Below are positions 1-11,700 of a stretch of 64,000 nt of DNA, in pieces. Origin of the DNA: [Phialemoniopsis] sp. UDSM-2020. Taxonomy: Eukaryota > Ascomycota > Sordariomycetes > Thyridiales > Thyridiaceae. How positions within the stretch are numbered: position 1 is the stretch's first letter; every line of letters begins with the position of its first letter. Location: the NCBI GenBank assembly GCA_018873225.1, contig JAEILZ010000002.1, positions 5,022,001-5,086,000 of the forward strand, given 5' to 3'. The notes beneath the pieces are model-generated. The model worked only from the letters and a program-made list of their open reading frames with translations, was not told the DNA's origin and searched no databases. A program made the position numbers and the translations under genes.

Positions 1-3000
1 CTGCAGGCGCGCTTGTGTCCTCGGGCGGTATGTGTTGCTCTTGGGGACCGGGGCCCTGCACCCGCATCCCCAGGGCGTAATGCGTAAACATCGAGGGCTC
101 GCCGCCAGAGTCCGAGATCGTGAACCATCAATGTGCGTGCGGCGACCTGGTCGAAGGTTGAGGTTGTTCTCCGTGGTAGTATTTCCAGAGTGAAAAAAGG
201 TGACTGGTCCGGCAATTGGGAAAACCTGAGTAGGGCGGGCTCCCCGTACATTAAAAAGGTCCCGAACAGACTAAATGCCGGAGGAGTAAGGACGATGGGA
301 ACTGGGACTGGACCAGCGCTAAGGGCGCCGTCACAGTGGTGGCAGCGACGCCGTCGCGGCGGCGCGGACACGATGGGTCGATGTCGCTAGTGCCAAGCAG
401 TCTGGTATGAAGCTTAAGCAGTGGCTGCAGACCAGACCGACGCCGAGTGATTGAATGCCGTCACTGGGGCTGTCTGACGATCAGGCATCGCAGACCATAT
501 GTGCGTTGAGAAGAGGACTAAATGCCAGGCCGGTCTAGGAGGAGGGGGAGAGTGATGTCCTAAAGGAAAGTGTTGGATTCGACGGACTATTGCCACAGGA
601 GCAAGGCGGCTTGGCATATATTCACAATACTTGAGTAATCAGAGGCCCCGAGTGCTTGGACTGGGGGGACATGGGCAGTCAGGTATATGCAGGTCCAAAG
701 GAGAGCTATGAGCGAATGGCAAGTAACAAGAAAAGACGGTCGGGTGGCGAAACTGTAGCAGCAACCTGCAGGCAAAGGAGGAAACAGAAACAGACCCGGG
801 AATGTATTTCATGGCAGACTACTCCGTAGCGAGACAGATGACAGGATACCGCATCGATTGGGCGGTGCTCACGCCCATGCACATGGGCTTTGACGGCGAA
901 GGATGGTGTGAGAAGGTAACCTCCTGGACTGCCCTTCAGAGGTTAGCTTGCTGGGCAAATTCACACTCACATTCTGCCGGATCAGATATCATCTCAGCAC
1001 CAACCCGACTGCGGAAAATGCAGCTGGGGGGGAGCGGAACCTAGCGCGGCATCGCGAGGCTTGTAGGGATGCCTGAAGTGGGCACTAGAGGAAAAAGATC
1101 CGTGGGGCCCACGTTCGTGCTCGAGCCAGACACTCGACAACCGCCGGGCTGGATCCTCTGACGCGAGTCAAACGGCGACAGATGGGTAACGCCTCGACCA
1201 GAAATAGAGTTTTTCTTGACACCTTGAATCGAGCACTAGCTTTGCGGAAAGAATACACCGGCGCAATCGAACCTTCGATCGTCTTTCGAGAAGCAAGTGC
1301 TCACCTAGGCGGTTATTCAAGGGCTTCGAAGGCCGAGTCTCGAATTGAGAGAGGCCTGACGGACGGTACAAGTACAGTAGTTACCACCACCCGGAGCTGC
1401 GGCAATGTCACATTTGCAATCCCTACAGGGATTCTAGAGAACCTGCAGATTGCATGGAGCCGGGGTCTGGTGATGGATTCCCAAACAAGCAATCGAGCAA
1501 GCATGGGTGTGTTGTGTCAGTGGCCTGAGAGGCAAGGAATTCCTGGCGACGCCCATTCTGCAAGCCCAGTGGCGGCGGCGGCGCATGCTCATTACGCATG
1601 TCTTGGGTGTGCTTTCCTTTTTGCTCATCGGCAAAGAAGCAGGCAGTTGTAACGAATTTCGGGTAAAATTGACGGGCTCAACACCTCACCTCGTCCCAGC
1701 GCCCGAGGACAATGCCAATCTTTCCCGGTAGTGTCAGGGGCAGAGTGCGATTCGTGCTACCTCGCGTGCCGTGTCGAGACAACGCACGATACCGCACCGC
1801 CGGCCTGGGCCTTCCGTAGACCCTCCAAGGCCACAATTTCTGGGCGTACAAACTGCGGTCCTAGCGCAGTGGTTCTGGGTTCCTGGCTGGAATGGATCCC
1901 CGTAGATTCCTGTTCTCCACGCCCTGAGACTTGGCGGTACGCAAGCGCTCGCTTCAAGGTTCTCCCTGGCTGCGTTCCTTCTCAGCCCTCTCCCCCAGAG
2001 TACAACCCTCTTTTGATGAGAGGGGGACTGTATCAATCTGCCCAGTGGCGGATTTCAGCTCGGCTGGTTCAACACACTGCAGGACCACGGCCTCACCTCG
2101 GTGCTTGAGAGTGCATCATAAGATCGTACCTGTCTAGGTAGGTGGTATACATGAAGTCTACAGTGGCTTCCTCGATCGATGATCGATCTACGAAGTACGG
2201 AGTATGCTGATGTTGAGAAATCTATTTGGAGGAAGCTTTCTCCCAATCACGCTCATTCAGCTCTCTCCGCTAACTGTACAGGGCCCATGGAGCTGGATCC
2301 TGCTTGCTTTAGAAACAAGGCGCTCAGGACAATGCAAGTCACGCCCGAGAGCCCCCCAATCAGATAGATGTCCTTGCTGAAACAGTCTCGTCTGGAGGTC
2401 GAACGTGGACATCACGCATATCGTTCATGCCTCGAGTCAAGCATTTGGGATCCGGTGCACTGGGCCGGAGTAAGTGCTGCGCGACACTCAATCTTTGGGT
2501 GCCCAACGACAGCCCATCCGTTCGAATGGCTCTCTGAAGCAATCGTGATTGGGCAACTAGCTATTCCACAATTGCACATCACCATACCAAAATGATGCTT
2601 CTAGAACCTCACTCTCTGCTTCTCGGCAGAATGCCGAGAACCTGTGACGGACGCGGACAGCGAATCGTTCGTTTGGGTCGGCCACTGCTGCAAAATTTCG
2701 ATCACGCCAGTTCATCATCAAGCCGCCCAGTCAAATGCGTAGGAGACGCTTCTGTGATTCTGTTGGTCGACGCGCGGGCCGCACTTGCATGAGACTAAGA
2801 CAACGTGGAATTGTCTCTTGGGTCCCATGGGACGCTAAAGATAAACCTTCGCAAGTAAAGGTTATGTGTCACGTCGTAAGTTATTATCACCGAGCTTTTG
2901 GCCGACAGCAGTATCGATACCAGTGGCATCTGTTGATCCAGTTAGACAACTTGGAGGCTGTAACATCTCATACTCACAACCTTGTTCTTAATTCATTGAA

Positions 3001-3638
3001 TATTCTGGTCTACCTGCATAAGCAGCAGCGGAGTTCGGCCCCTGCATCATAGGGCTCTCTATTCCCCACTAGGTATCTTCAGCGCAAGTTCTCGGCTCAT
3101 GGGCCGAAAAGATAAGCATGGCGGAATAGGCCGGATCGTCACAGAACATCCCACCTCTTAGAGGGTAAAGGATGTAGATAGTGAGCATACACGTAGAGAT
3201 GCTGTGAGAGTTTTGCGTTTCAACACAATCCCCCAAACATCAATTTTTGGAGAATCAGTCATCTAAAGTAGACAGCTGCCTACGATTCTTCTCATTCGGT
3301 TTCGTTGACAATGCTTTTGGTCAGGGTGCCAAATTCAGGAAGAGTTTGTTCCATCATCTACCAACATATCAAGTGAACCATGCAAAGGGAGAACAAGCCA
3401 TTGCCTTTTATAATGTATAAGTGGTATGACTCTCAAATGTCGACAATGCCAATATCACGACTCACTTACACGGCAAAGAGCCCCATATTGACTGGAGCTT
3501 GCCCAGCTTTCAGTGGAGCTCTTATCAGTGTTATCTTCCCATGTCTCCACTGAAACTCCCAATCTCTGGCAATTGAATCGCGAACCCGGAAACAATGTCT
3601 ACCTCCAATTGAACAAACATCTCGACCGAAACCCCAAT
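1..3638. other. Intergenic, no supportable gene
   Basis: Only short unrelated reading frames occur on both strands, with no domain, no splice-linked reading frame and no coding-like composition. The one structure that stands out is a perfect 21-bp inverted repeat at 2620-2640 (listed separately). No transposase or reverse-transcriptase motif was seen. I cannot exclude a non-coding RNA or a decayed repeat. Confidence 0.6.
2620..2640. repeat. Perfect inverted repeat (9-bp arms, 3-nt centre)
   Basis: TTCTCGGCA and TGCCGAGAA flank the triplet GAA. The core has CGG and CCG half-sites separated by seven bases, the geometry bound by many fungal Zn2Cys6 factors, and it could also fold as a hairpin. 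It lies about 1 kb upstream of the nearest gene. Seen directly; function is inference. Confidence 0.5.
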
Positions 3639-4543
3639 ATGTCTGCTGCCTCTGCTGCAGCGCGCTTAGGGCGCTTGAGCCCAAAATTGGAGAGCGCAAG
3701 CCATCGATCGCTTTTCATCCGAGTACAACCGCCGCCAGAAAACCTAGCAGAGCGTCGAGCCGTTCTCCGAACACTGCAGCGGTATGCGACTGTCGAGGTG
3801 TTCAAGAAGCTAGCTGTGAGTCAAAGCTGCATGGACCAGTCATAATCGATATGGCTGGCCCGGCTATTGGCTTCAGAGACTAACTTTGCGTGCAGGAGGA
3901 CACTTCGTTCGTCTCGATAGTCTCCTCTGAAGAAGGAGCACAAGCCCTGATAAAACGAGCGCCCCTTAAGTACGAGTTCATCACCAAGAGGTCCGACACA
4001 GTCCAGCCCTGGGGTTCTCCAGGCATCTCGTTGCCAATCGAGCCAATCGAGACTACCAAGCCGCCGGACCAAGGCTTCAATCGCATGACGAAGCACCTCT
4101 CACACAAGTCGTTCGAGATGCACATATTTCCTAGCCCTGACTACAAGCACAAGACCACGATCAGGTACGCAGCTGTGCACGGACCTTGGCCGGAAGAGGA
4201 CTTGGCAAAGAGGGAGACATTCGTATACAATGCGCTCAAGGATGTCGTGCCCAAGGGTATAGCTGCCGATGCGCTTTGCGACTGGCAATCGGGCGGGCAA
4301 CTCACAGACGAAGCTCGTGTGCTGCGAGCGCAGAGCGACACGCCTCGGGAAGTCCACATCATGGACCGGCAAAAGCGTAGAGCGCTACGAGAGCAAACGT
4401 CCGAACCCCACATCGATAATAGTATTACGCCCGAAAAGAGGTCAATTGACACAGCGACGAAGTCAGCGCATGCGGTAAAGGGCCTCAGAAACAAAAGCCG
4501 CCAAGAGAGAGGATCCAAAGACTGGAGCTCTACGTCTTCATGA
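3639..4543 (+). CDS. Conserved-looking fungal protein, putatively mitochondrial, function unknown
   Basis: Two exons, 3639-3815 and 3896-4543, give 274 residues. The intron has donor GTGAGT, branch site GACTAAC and acceptor TGCAG, and the join keeps the frame (FKKLA then EDTSFVS). The start is the ATG of MSAASAAARLGRL; a nearer upstream ATG at 3596 ends after a few codons. The N-terminus is rich in Ala, Arg and Ser with few acids, as in mitochondrial presequences (inference). Residues about 24-85 alternate hydrophobic strands and helices around the exon join (SLFIRVQP, FVSIVSSEEGAQAL) in a way that resembles an RRM-like fold, but no RNP motif is certain. The C-terminal 60 residues are basic and low in complexity. 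I do not recognise a characterised family. Confidence 0.72.
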
Positions 4544-5940
4544 ACGCACGAGAGAAAGGGACGCGAATCATATGAGTCTCGTTGCGCAATACCGACACAA
4601 GCACTTGCGGACACGGACCAAGAAGCCAATGGAAACGACACCTCGGCATGAGAATGGGTAGCAAACGGAATTCTACAGTACAACTACTTTGTAAGCCATG
4701 CCCTGGCGGGACCAGGCCGAGGCTTGCACCTGAGAATGGAGCACCTTCAGTCGCCGGGCTCGACCCTCCATCACGGAACCCGGAGTCGTTTGGTTTTACC
4801 ACTTCTGACAAATTTGGTTTCATCGTCACACAAACAACGTGAGCACGGCTCAGACCCGGGAGGCAACCCTCGACAATGCTGAAAAGGGCACGGACCACAC
4901 CGAGATCTCTTCGGCGCGCCAATGATGGGTACTCCTCCACGCGACACGAGTCCTCATGAGGAAATTTTGCCGCGTTTGAAGGGAGTGAGTGTCGATGCAT
5001 GCGGCAGAGGAGCACAATCGCAAGAGGCTGTCGTGTGCAGGATTACGAGTGCGCGAGGCTATGCGTGGAAAAGAGTGGAAAAGAGACCTGATGTTGGGAT
5101 TGAATTTTGGGTCCTGGACTGGCTGGATCCAGGGTCTCTGAGGGCCCAGAATTGTCCAGATGGCAGTGCCGTCATTTCTTGGCATTTTGTTGCCAAAAAC
5201 AGGGCATCGACCCCCCACAAAATTAGGGGGCTCGGTTACGCTAGCAACGACAGGCATACGTCACAACAGGACCCGGACAGGGGCCAAAAACAGGAAGCAC
5301 TTGATTCCAGACAACATCATAGGTTGCATTTTGAGCCCATTTTCGGGGGTTTGTCGATTGCGTGTGACTGCCGTACCCTGGCAAGTCCTGGCGCGGTGCG
5401 ATTCGAGCCACGATGGGCATCCCAGCTGGAATGCTCTGCCGCATCACCACCCGCCACGAGACCCGCCCACCGCTGCTCTTTGTGGCTGCCACAGGTCTTC
5501 CCCTGCGCCGTGCGTCCACCAAGGCTTGCAGGGTGATCGATGGCTTGTTTGCTGATGACGTCGCATCTCACCCCACCGGCCCTGCGAACTGCTGCCCTAC
5601 GCTAGGCCACACCGTCTGTAACAGGCTGTGAACCACGGTTGTTATGCGTCAGGGTGCACCGCCAAAATCTTGCCGTGTGCCATGCTACGATGATCAGATC
5701 TGCCCATGTCGTGCCGACCAACCGGCTGGTCTGAAACAGAGACGTTTATATTCCGACCTCCTGCCCTCCATTCCTTTCTCCCAAGCCACATCTCTTTGCA
5801 ACCTCTTGTTCATCATCCAATACGCAGCTCACGCCCGTGGTCTCTCTCGCCCAACTACCTAGAGACTTGCCTTCGTCAAGCCCTCCGGCCCAATAGACTC
5901 GGAAACATTCCAAAGAAAGTAACCCAAGACTCAAGTCAAC
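4544..5940. other. Intergenic; upstream region of the SUR7/PalI-family gene
   Basis: The reading frames here show no domain or splice pattern. The last 200 bases are pyrimidine-rich (5750-5860), typical of a fungal core promoter and leader. Two CCTGGC hexamers at 5377-5382 and 5387-5392 (GCCAGG on the other strand) match the PacC core GCCARG. Confidence 0.5.
5377..5392 (-). promoter_or_regulatory. Pair of PacC-core-like sites (GCCAGG)
   Basis: Two GCCAGG hexamers on the minus strand are spaced one helical turn (10 bp) apart, about 550 bp upstream of the PalI-family start codon. PacC, the ambient-pH zinc-finger regulator of filamentous fungi, binds GCCARG (established). Function here is inference; a 6-mer can occur by chance. 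Confidence 0.25.
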
Positions 5941-6642
5941 ATGGCAGTCGTCGGCTTCTTCCACCACATCGGCACCTTTTTGATACTGGTGGCCACCGTG
6001 CTCGTGCTCATCACGACCATCTCGGCCCCAGTCGTCCACGACATCTCCATCCTGAGGGTCAACTTGGCCAACTCTGACTCGTCCATATCCTTTGGCACGT
6101 TTGGCTACTGCGTCCTCAACGCCGATGGCGGTAAGGACAAGTGCACCGGCTCCCACATCGGCTACCAGCCTGCCGACGTCCTGGGCGAGCAAATCCAGGC
6201 CGATTTCTCGACCGCGGCCCGTGACACGGCCCGCGGCCTGACCAAGGTCATGGTCCTGCACCCCATCGCTACAGGCGTTTCCTTCATCGCTTTCGGCCTG
6301 ACTCTGGGCGCCGGCGTCGTGGGCTCCTTCCTCGCCTCCATCGTCGCCGTGATCGCCTTCATCATCACGGCCGCGGCCGTCGTGTGCGACTTTGTGCTCT
6401 TCAGCATCGTCAAGCACAACGTCTCCGAGGCCAACGCGGGCGCCAGCGCCAAGTACTCGGTCGGCGCCTGGACCATCCTCGCCGCGGGCATCCTCGAGCT
6501 GATCGCCGCCATCGTCATCTTCTTCAGCTGCTGCTCCGCCCGCATGCACCGCCAGCGCACCGTGCGCCACAGCAAGCACGCCATCCCCGCCGACGACTAC
6601 GGCACCCCCGTCGCCCACCGCCGCCGCCGCCGCTTCTTCTAA
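5941..6642 (+). CDS. SUR7/PalI (Rim9)-family plasma-membrane protein
   Basis: Single exon, 233 residues. The family hallmark GTFGYC lies at about residue 55, in the first extracellular loop and followed by further cysteines. There are four hydrophobic segments: about 8-30, 105-127, 130-153 and 175-198. This is the tetraspan layout of SUR7/PalI proteins, which act at cortical eisosome domains or, for PalI/Rim9, assist the plasma-membrane pH sensor. The C-terminus is short and ends in a run of arginines plus FF. Named PalI proteins usually carry a C-tail of several hundred residues, so this is better described as a short family member than as PalI itself. The antisense reading frame across the gene is a shadow of its GC-rich third codon positions. 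Confidence 0.85.
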   Translation: MAVVGFFHHIGTFLILVATVLVLITTISAPVVHDISILRVNLANSDSSISFGTFGYCVLNADGGKDKCTGSHIGYQPADVLGEQIQADFSTAARDTARGLTKVMVLHPIATGVSFIAFGLTLGAGVVGSFLASIVAVIAFIITAAAVVCDFVLFSIVKHNVSEANAGASAKYSVGAWTILAAGILELIAAIVIFFSCCSARMHRQRTVRHSKHAIPADDYGTPVAHRRRRRFF

Positions 6643-7617
6643 ATGGAGATACACTGAACAGCCGTGTCTACCACAACAAGCACGCAGCTCGGTTCTAGAC
6701 ACTGACGGAAGAGAAACCCAATAATTGTAAGAAGAATAGGGGTGATTTGCTAGAGGCGTTTTACCTCGACAAGGCGTTTTGAATGAGTGGTCCTCGTCAG
6801 CCACTTTTTATCATTTTCCTTGCCTGTTTTCTTGTCATATGATGATATCCCATGAGCTCCATGGCTCCGTAAGAATAATGAGACTGTACAAAGACACCTG
6901 TACGAAGAAATGCGAATATGATTTGGGAGCTTGGATTACTATATGCATATAAAACAACCACAAATAAATACGTTGTTCAACTTATTTTTCTTTGGAGAAG
7001 CTATTCTGTCGCATTGTGTATTTGTCGTCTTGCAAGGTTGGATGATTGATGACTTACACGCAGCTTTCCCCACATTCATGTTAAAAGTATACGGGCGGAA
7101 GGACGGCACCTGATGTATAGCATCCAAAAGGCTTGGTCTACATGCATTTGGCTGGCCGTGATCCGGACCCGAGGGCCTGTTCGGCATTCAGCTCGCGCAA
7201 ACATTCCCATTCTAGAAGGTTGGAGTTCTACATTGTCTTGGCTAGCGGCCTAGCTCTGTGCTTGTTTGACTGTCAAATGCGATGCCGGTGCGGAGACCCC
7301 GCGATTGACGACAAAAGGGCGCCCGGGAGCCGAGGCATATTTTGACGCCCTGACCTCCATCCAATCTCCTCAGCCGCGACTTGTCTGAGACCTAACAAAT
7401 GTTGATATATCAATTCCGAGCTGGGAGATTTGGTTGACACCTGTGCTGTTCCTTTGATCAATTGACCACAGCATCGCTCTCATTCGACTTGACAGCACAC
7501 AGGCGCTTGATACCGCCCTGTCACTTACATCGGACTGTCGGCCACTGGTGGCATCTTAAACTATCCCAAGATAGCAACATATTCCCTGAGCCTCTTTCTC
7601 CCAAGAATCTGATCGCC
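6643..7617. other. Intergenic
   Basis: This covers the 3' region of the PalI-family gene (AT-rich around 6820-7010) and the promoter of the GST-like gene. No supportable gene or RNA. Confidence 0.5.
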
Positions 7618-8750
7618 ATGACGGACCTAGATAACGGTCTTCCGATTATCCTTTACCACTACTACTACTCACCCGTGGCCCAGAGACTGGTCTGGTATCT
7701 CAACCTCCGTGGCATCCCCTACACACAATGTGTAAGTGCCCCCTTTCACATCACGCCCACGCCATGATGCAATACACATATATACAGGAACACCCCAAGC
7801 TGACACAACGGCCTTCATAGCTTCAACCGCCCATCATGCCCCGCCCAGACCTCGCCAAGCTGGGGATTAACTACAGGCGCATCCCCATCCTCTCCATCGG
7901 GCGCGACGTCTATCTCGACACGCGCCTCATCATAGACAAGCTAGAGCAGGCCACCGACCTGCCCTGCGCCCGCGGACCCCTGGGTATCAGCAGTACCGCC
8001 TCCTCCACGCCGGAGCACCGTGCCCTCGAGCGCCTGCTCCGCGTCCTCGTCCTCGACGGCAACGTCTTCCACCGCGCCGCCGAGCTCATCCCGCACAACC
8101 TGCCGCTGATGCGCGACCCGCGCTTCGTCCGCGACCGCAACGAGTTCTTCCCGGGCGGGGTAGCCCCGCCCGAGCAGCAGGCCGAGTCGCTGACCGAAAT
8201 CCAGACCGCCTTGGACCTGCTCGAGACGACGCTGCTGTCCGACGGCCGGCGCTGGATCCTCGGAGGCGACGAGCTGAGCCTCGCCGACCTCGAGGCCGTC
8301 TGGCCGTTCGCCTGGCTGACTACCTTACCCGGCGCCCTTCCCGCGGACCGCGTCTCGGCGGCGCAGTACCCGCGCGTCTGGGCGTGGATGGACCGGTTCA
8401 AGGCGGCGGTCAAGGCGGCGACCAAGGGCAAGCCGGCCTCAATCAAAGGGGAGCAGGCGCTCGAGGCCGTCGTCAACTCGCCGTTCCGCGAGGCCGAGGG
8501 TGTCGTCGACGCCGACGACGCCTCGGTGCGGGCGGACGGCCTGAGCCGGGGCAAGACGGTGACGGTGTGGCCGCTCGACTCCGGGTCGTCGGGCAAGGAC
8601 GTCGGGCGGCTGGTGAGCATCGACGGGAAGGAGGTCGTCATCGAGGTGGACGTGCCGGGCTCGCCGTCGGCGACGAGCGTGCGGGTACACTCGCCGCGGC
8701 ACGGGTTCCGGATCAGGCCGCATAGTGCTGAGCCGGCTGCTAACCTTTGA
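7618..8750 (+). CDS. Glutathione S-transferase-like protein with a C-terminal extension
   Basis: Exons 7618-7731 and 7821-8750 encode 347 residues. The donor is GTAAGT. An earlier YAG at 7785-7787 would run into a stop after ten codons, so the acceptor is TTCATAG at 7814-7820; the join reads IPYTQC then LQPPIMPRPDL. Residues 1-90 look like a thioredoxin-fold GST N-domain (ILYHYYYSPVAQRLVWYL, with the CxxC/Ser site replaced by YSPVAQR, then RRIPILSIGRDVYLDTRLI). Residues about 125-265 are a helical GST C-domain. The last 80 residues add a beta-rich segment (KTVTVWPLDSGS, VRVHSPRHGFRI) outside the canonical GST fold. This architecture is known from fungal proteins without an assigned substrate. 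Transferase activity is inference. The third codon position is strongly GC-rich. Confidence 0.82.
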
Positions 8751-11700
8751 TGAGGTGAACACGGAATGGGTTGTTCACATGATCGGGAGGAGCATCGTCT
8801 TCACTGTTGGCAGACAGAATGTATATAGCAACTACCGCAGCAAGTGGGTCTCTCGTACGCCTAATAAGCATTTGTCGAGAAGAGATTTCCAGATGATCGA
8901 TTGAATCAACTTGCCGTTCTTTCTGTCAAGCCTGGTGGGGTTTAATCTTGACTTGGGCGACGATTCTGCAGACTCGTTAGTCCCTGAGAGTAGCAAGCCA
9001 ACATCTTGTTAAGATAAACTCAGAGCTACAGCACAGCTGAGCATAGCATGTCTGTTAGGAAATAGGAAGATCCAGCTTGTGGAACCGTGTGAATGCTTTC
9101 AAGTCCAGTTGTCACTCATCCAAGATCCAAGGAGGTCAGTGGTTTTGACCTGATGGACTAGAATAAACCTGTAATACGGCTATGGGATCGCCTACGCGAC
9201 TGTAATACCATCTCTGTTGGGCAGGAATAGCCTGGCACCACACATTCAATTATCTGATGTCTTTGAGTATGGCTAGAATAGAGTGTCAAGGCCTCGAATG
9301 TCCGTCAAACTTGTTGACTCTACTCAAATCCGACAATAACCTGGGAGAGAAGCAACGCCCAGTGTCACTTGACAACAGACGGATGATGCCAGCCAAGCTC
9401 GAGGTCTGTAGGTAAGTAATCCGGGGTTGCAAACTAACAGGCGATTGGCAGCTCGTTTCCGATTATCGTGCCGTTGATCTGTAAGAGCCTCCAAGGCACG
9501 GAGCAATCAAGCTAACGCCAGGAGACGTCATAATCCAGGAACCGCAACTCCACTTGACAGGTGTCTTATCTATCTTTTGCACATCATCGTCTTATTGTGT
9601 CTGCAAGGACGGCAAGTCATTTCTGGGGTAGATATGCCATCTGGGGATATTGTGTAGAGCAAAAGCGTATTCTCAAAATGGGGCAGGCTGAATATGGCGA
9701 TTCGCAACCTGAAGATGCTTATCGAGAATTGCTTCCTTCTCCTCTTGCCTGACCCTGCTGCAAGCCCGCGATAATAAACTCTATCGTAAAGGTTGAAACA
9801 ATGGCTTTGAGAGACTTTCCATGTTGACCGTATTCGCGAGTCCGAGATCGAGCCAGTCAAAGGGTTCCGTGTGTGACTGAATGCACGACAGCATCCACGA
9901 CTCCCCCCAAACGGAAGGGTAAAAGGGGAGAGAGCCAGAGCCAGAGACAACAAACGTGACAGACCTCGACGGACCCATGTCAGAGGTGCCCCACCGGGCA
10001 CGAGGACTGATGCAATCAAAGGGCAAGAAAGGGCAGCGAGTGCGTCATAGAATATTGCACTACTCGACGTAGCCAATGTAGCCTGCTCGCCCCGGCATGA
10101 CGCTAGGCGCACAGTGCGCCGAGCTACAGGCGCGACATCGACAGAGCGCCCGCTATTTTGCCAGTCTTACTGGAGGAGCCTCAATCCCGGCACGAGCTGG
10201 CCTGCTGTCTGGCCCACTTGTCCAACTCGGTACGGAGCAGAACGCGACAAGCAAGAATGGCCGTATTTCCCGTAAATGGTGCTAGTCGAGGCGAAAGGCA
10301 TCCCCCGCCCATCACCGTCGCGTGTGTCTGTTTATGAAGAATGATACCGATTGATGGTTAGTAGATTGCTCTGCAGGAAACAGCATGTGGGATGCGGTAT
10401 GCTGGAGACGGCTGTTTCTTCCCGACGTCGAAATGTGCGACGGGCGTGCATATTTGTCGACCACTCGGCTGTCTTCATTATTACGTCACTAATTCCGTCA
10501 TACCTCGCCTGGTCGGCCGTTGTTTTGTCTAAGACCAAGCGGCATGTAGTCTGGGAGACGGCGGTATCAAAAGAAGAATTAGCAAAGACAGGAACGAAAA
10601 AAGGACAGATAAAAAACATATTATCTTGAAGCAACTATGCATGCGAAGGAAGAAATGCGAACCTGCTGAATGGGGCAATCACGTCGTAACGGCCAGACTG
10701 GACGCGACTTGGCTGATTGCGACGTGGGAGAACAGTTCAGAGGTCCAGAGAGAGCCGACATGGCGTGTCGCCTAATCCCACTGGTGGAGCTGGGGTTTGC
10801 CTTGTTCCTCGATAGCTCGATGACAGGGGAAAACGGCGATGCAACAGCCAGACGGTGTCTGGGCCTGCTTTCCATCCCAGGACTAGCTGCTCACGCAATG
10901 CGGCCAGGCGACCAGGATTCAGACGGTGACGAGTGGATAAACCAAGAAGACGTGCAACCTCATTTGACCATCATAACGGCAATATTGCCCCAAAAGCATG
11001 GCATCGTTGTGCACCATTGCCTTTGCGACGATATGACTGGCTTAACCATACGGTCAGATAACCAGCCACCCCTGGCCGAAAGAGGTCCTTGACATCCAGC
11101 TTCACGGGAGAAACGGAAAACCATCTCTCATTCCGTCTGCGAATGTTGGCATGCGGCTGGTCTAAGAGGGGATTACCCGGCTTTGTCGAAAAGAGCCATG
11201 CGGATGCGCTAGATGTCGAAGTGAGTGTGAAGTGTGGAATCGCAAGCCTTTTTTTGGAAAAACTTCCTAGAGTAGTGGTCCGACAGCACACTCCACAGAC
11301 GCAGTATCCATAGATTCTTGCAATAACCATGAAAGATCTTCAACAGCATATGGTTCTAGAACATTGCCTCTAGACGGGAGAAGGCTTGCCACATAAGATG
11401 GATGCGCAAACCTCGTGATATCGAGTCGACAGAATGAGCGTTTCGAGACCAGGAAATGTCTACGTAGGAGTCAGGTCCAGGGCAGTCGGTTGGATTTAAG
11501 TGACCTGGACATTAATGTCAGCACACGCGCTACACGGGGAAGTTGGTGGGGAATGGTCTACTAACCCCTGCTTCATCCACTCCCAACTTCTTCCTTTTTT
11601 TTTCTTCTGCTGGCACCATTGCACCATTCATTTTCTTCCGGAACGAAAGAGGTTGACACAGACAGGGCTTAAGACGCACTGTGAGGATACCCACCACCTC

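Noticed and set aside
1260..1285. tRNA-like T-arm (AATCGAACC on the minus strand)
   Set aside because: The arms do not pair over five bases and no A-box or acceptor stem is at the right distance.
1182..1652. 156-codon plus-strand frame in the first gene-free stretch
   Set aside because: No recognisable domain, no codon bias and overlapping frames of similar size on both strands.
5746..6804. 352-codon minus-strand frame across the PalI-family gene
   Set aside because: It mirrors the codon periodicity of the real gene, encodes a Gly/Asp/Val-rich sequence without domain, and starts and ends in flanking UTR.
7910..8641. 243-codon minus-strand frame over the GST-like gene
   Set aside because: Ser/Arg-rich antisense shadow without any motif.
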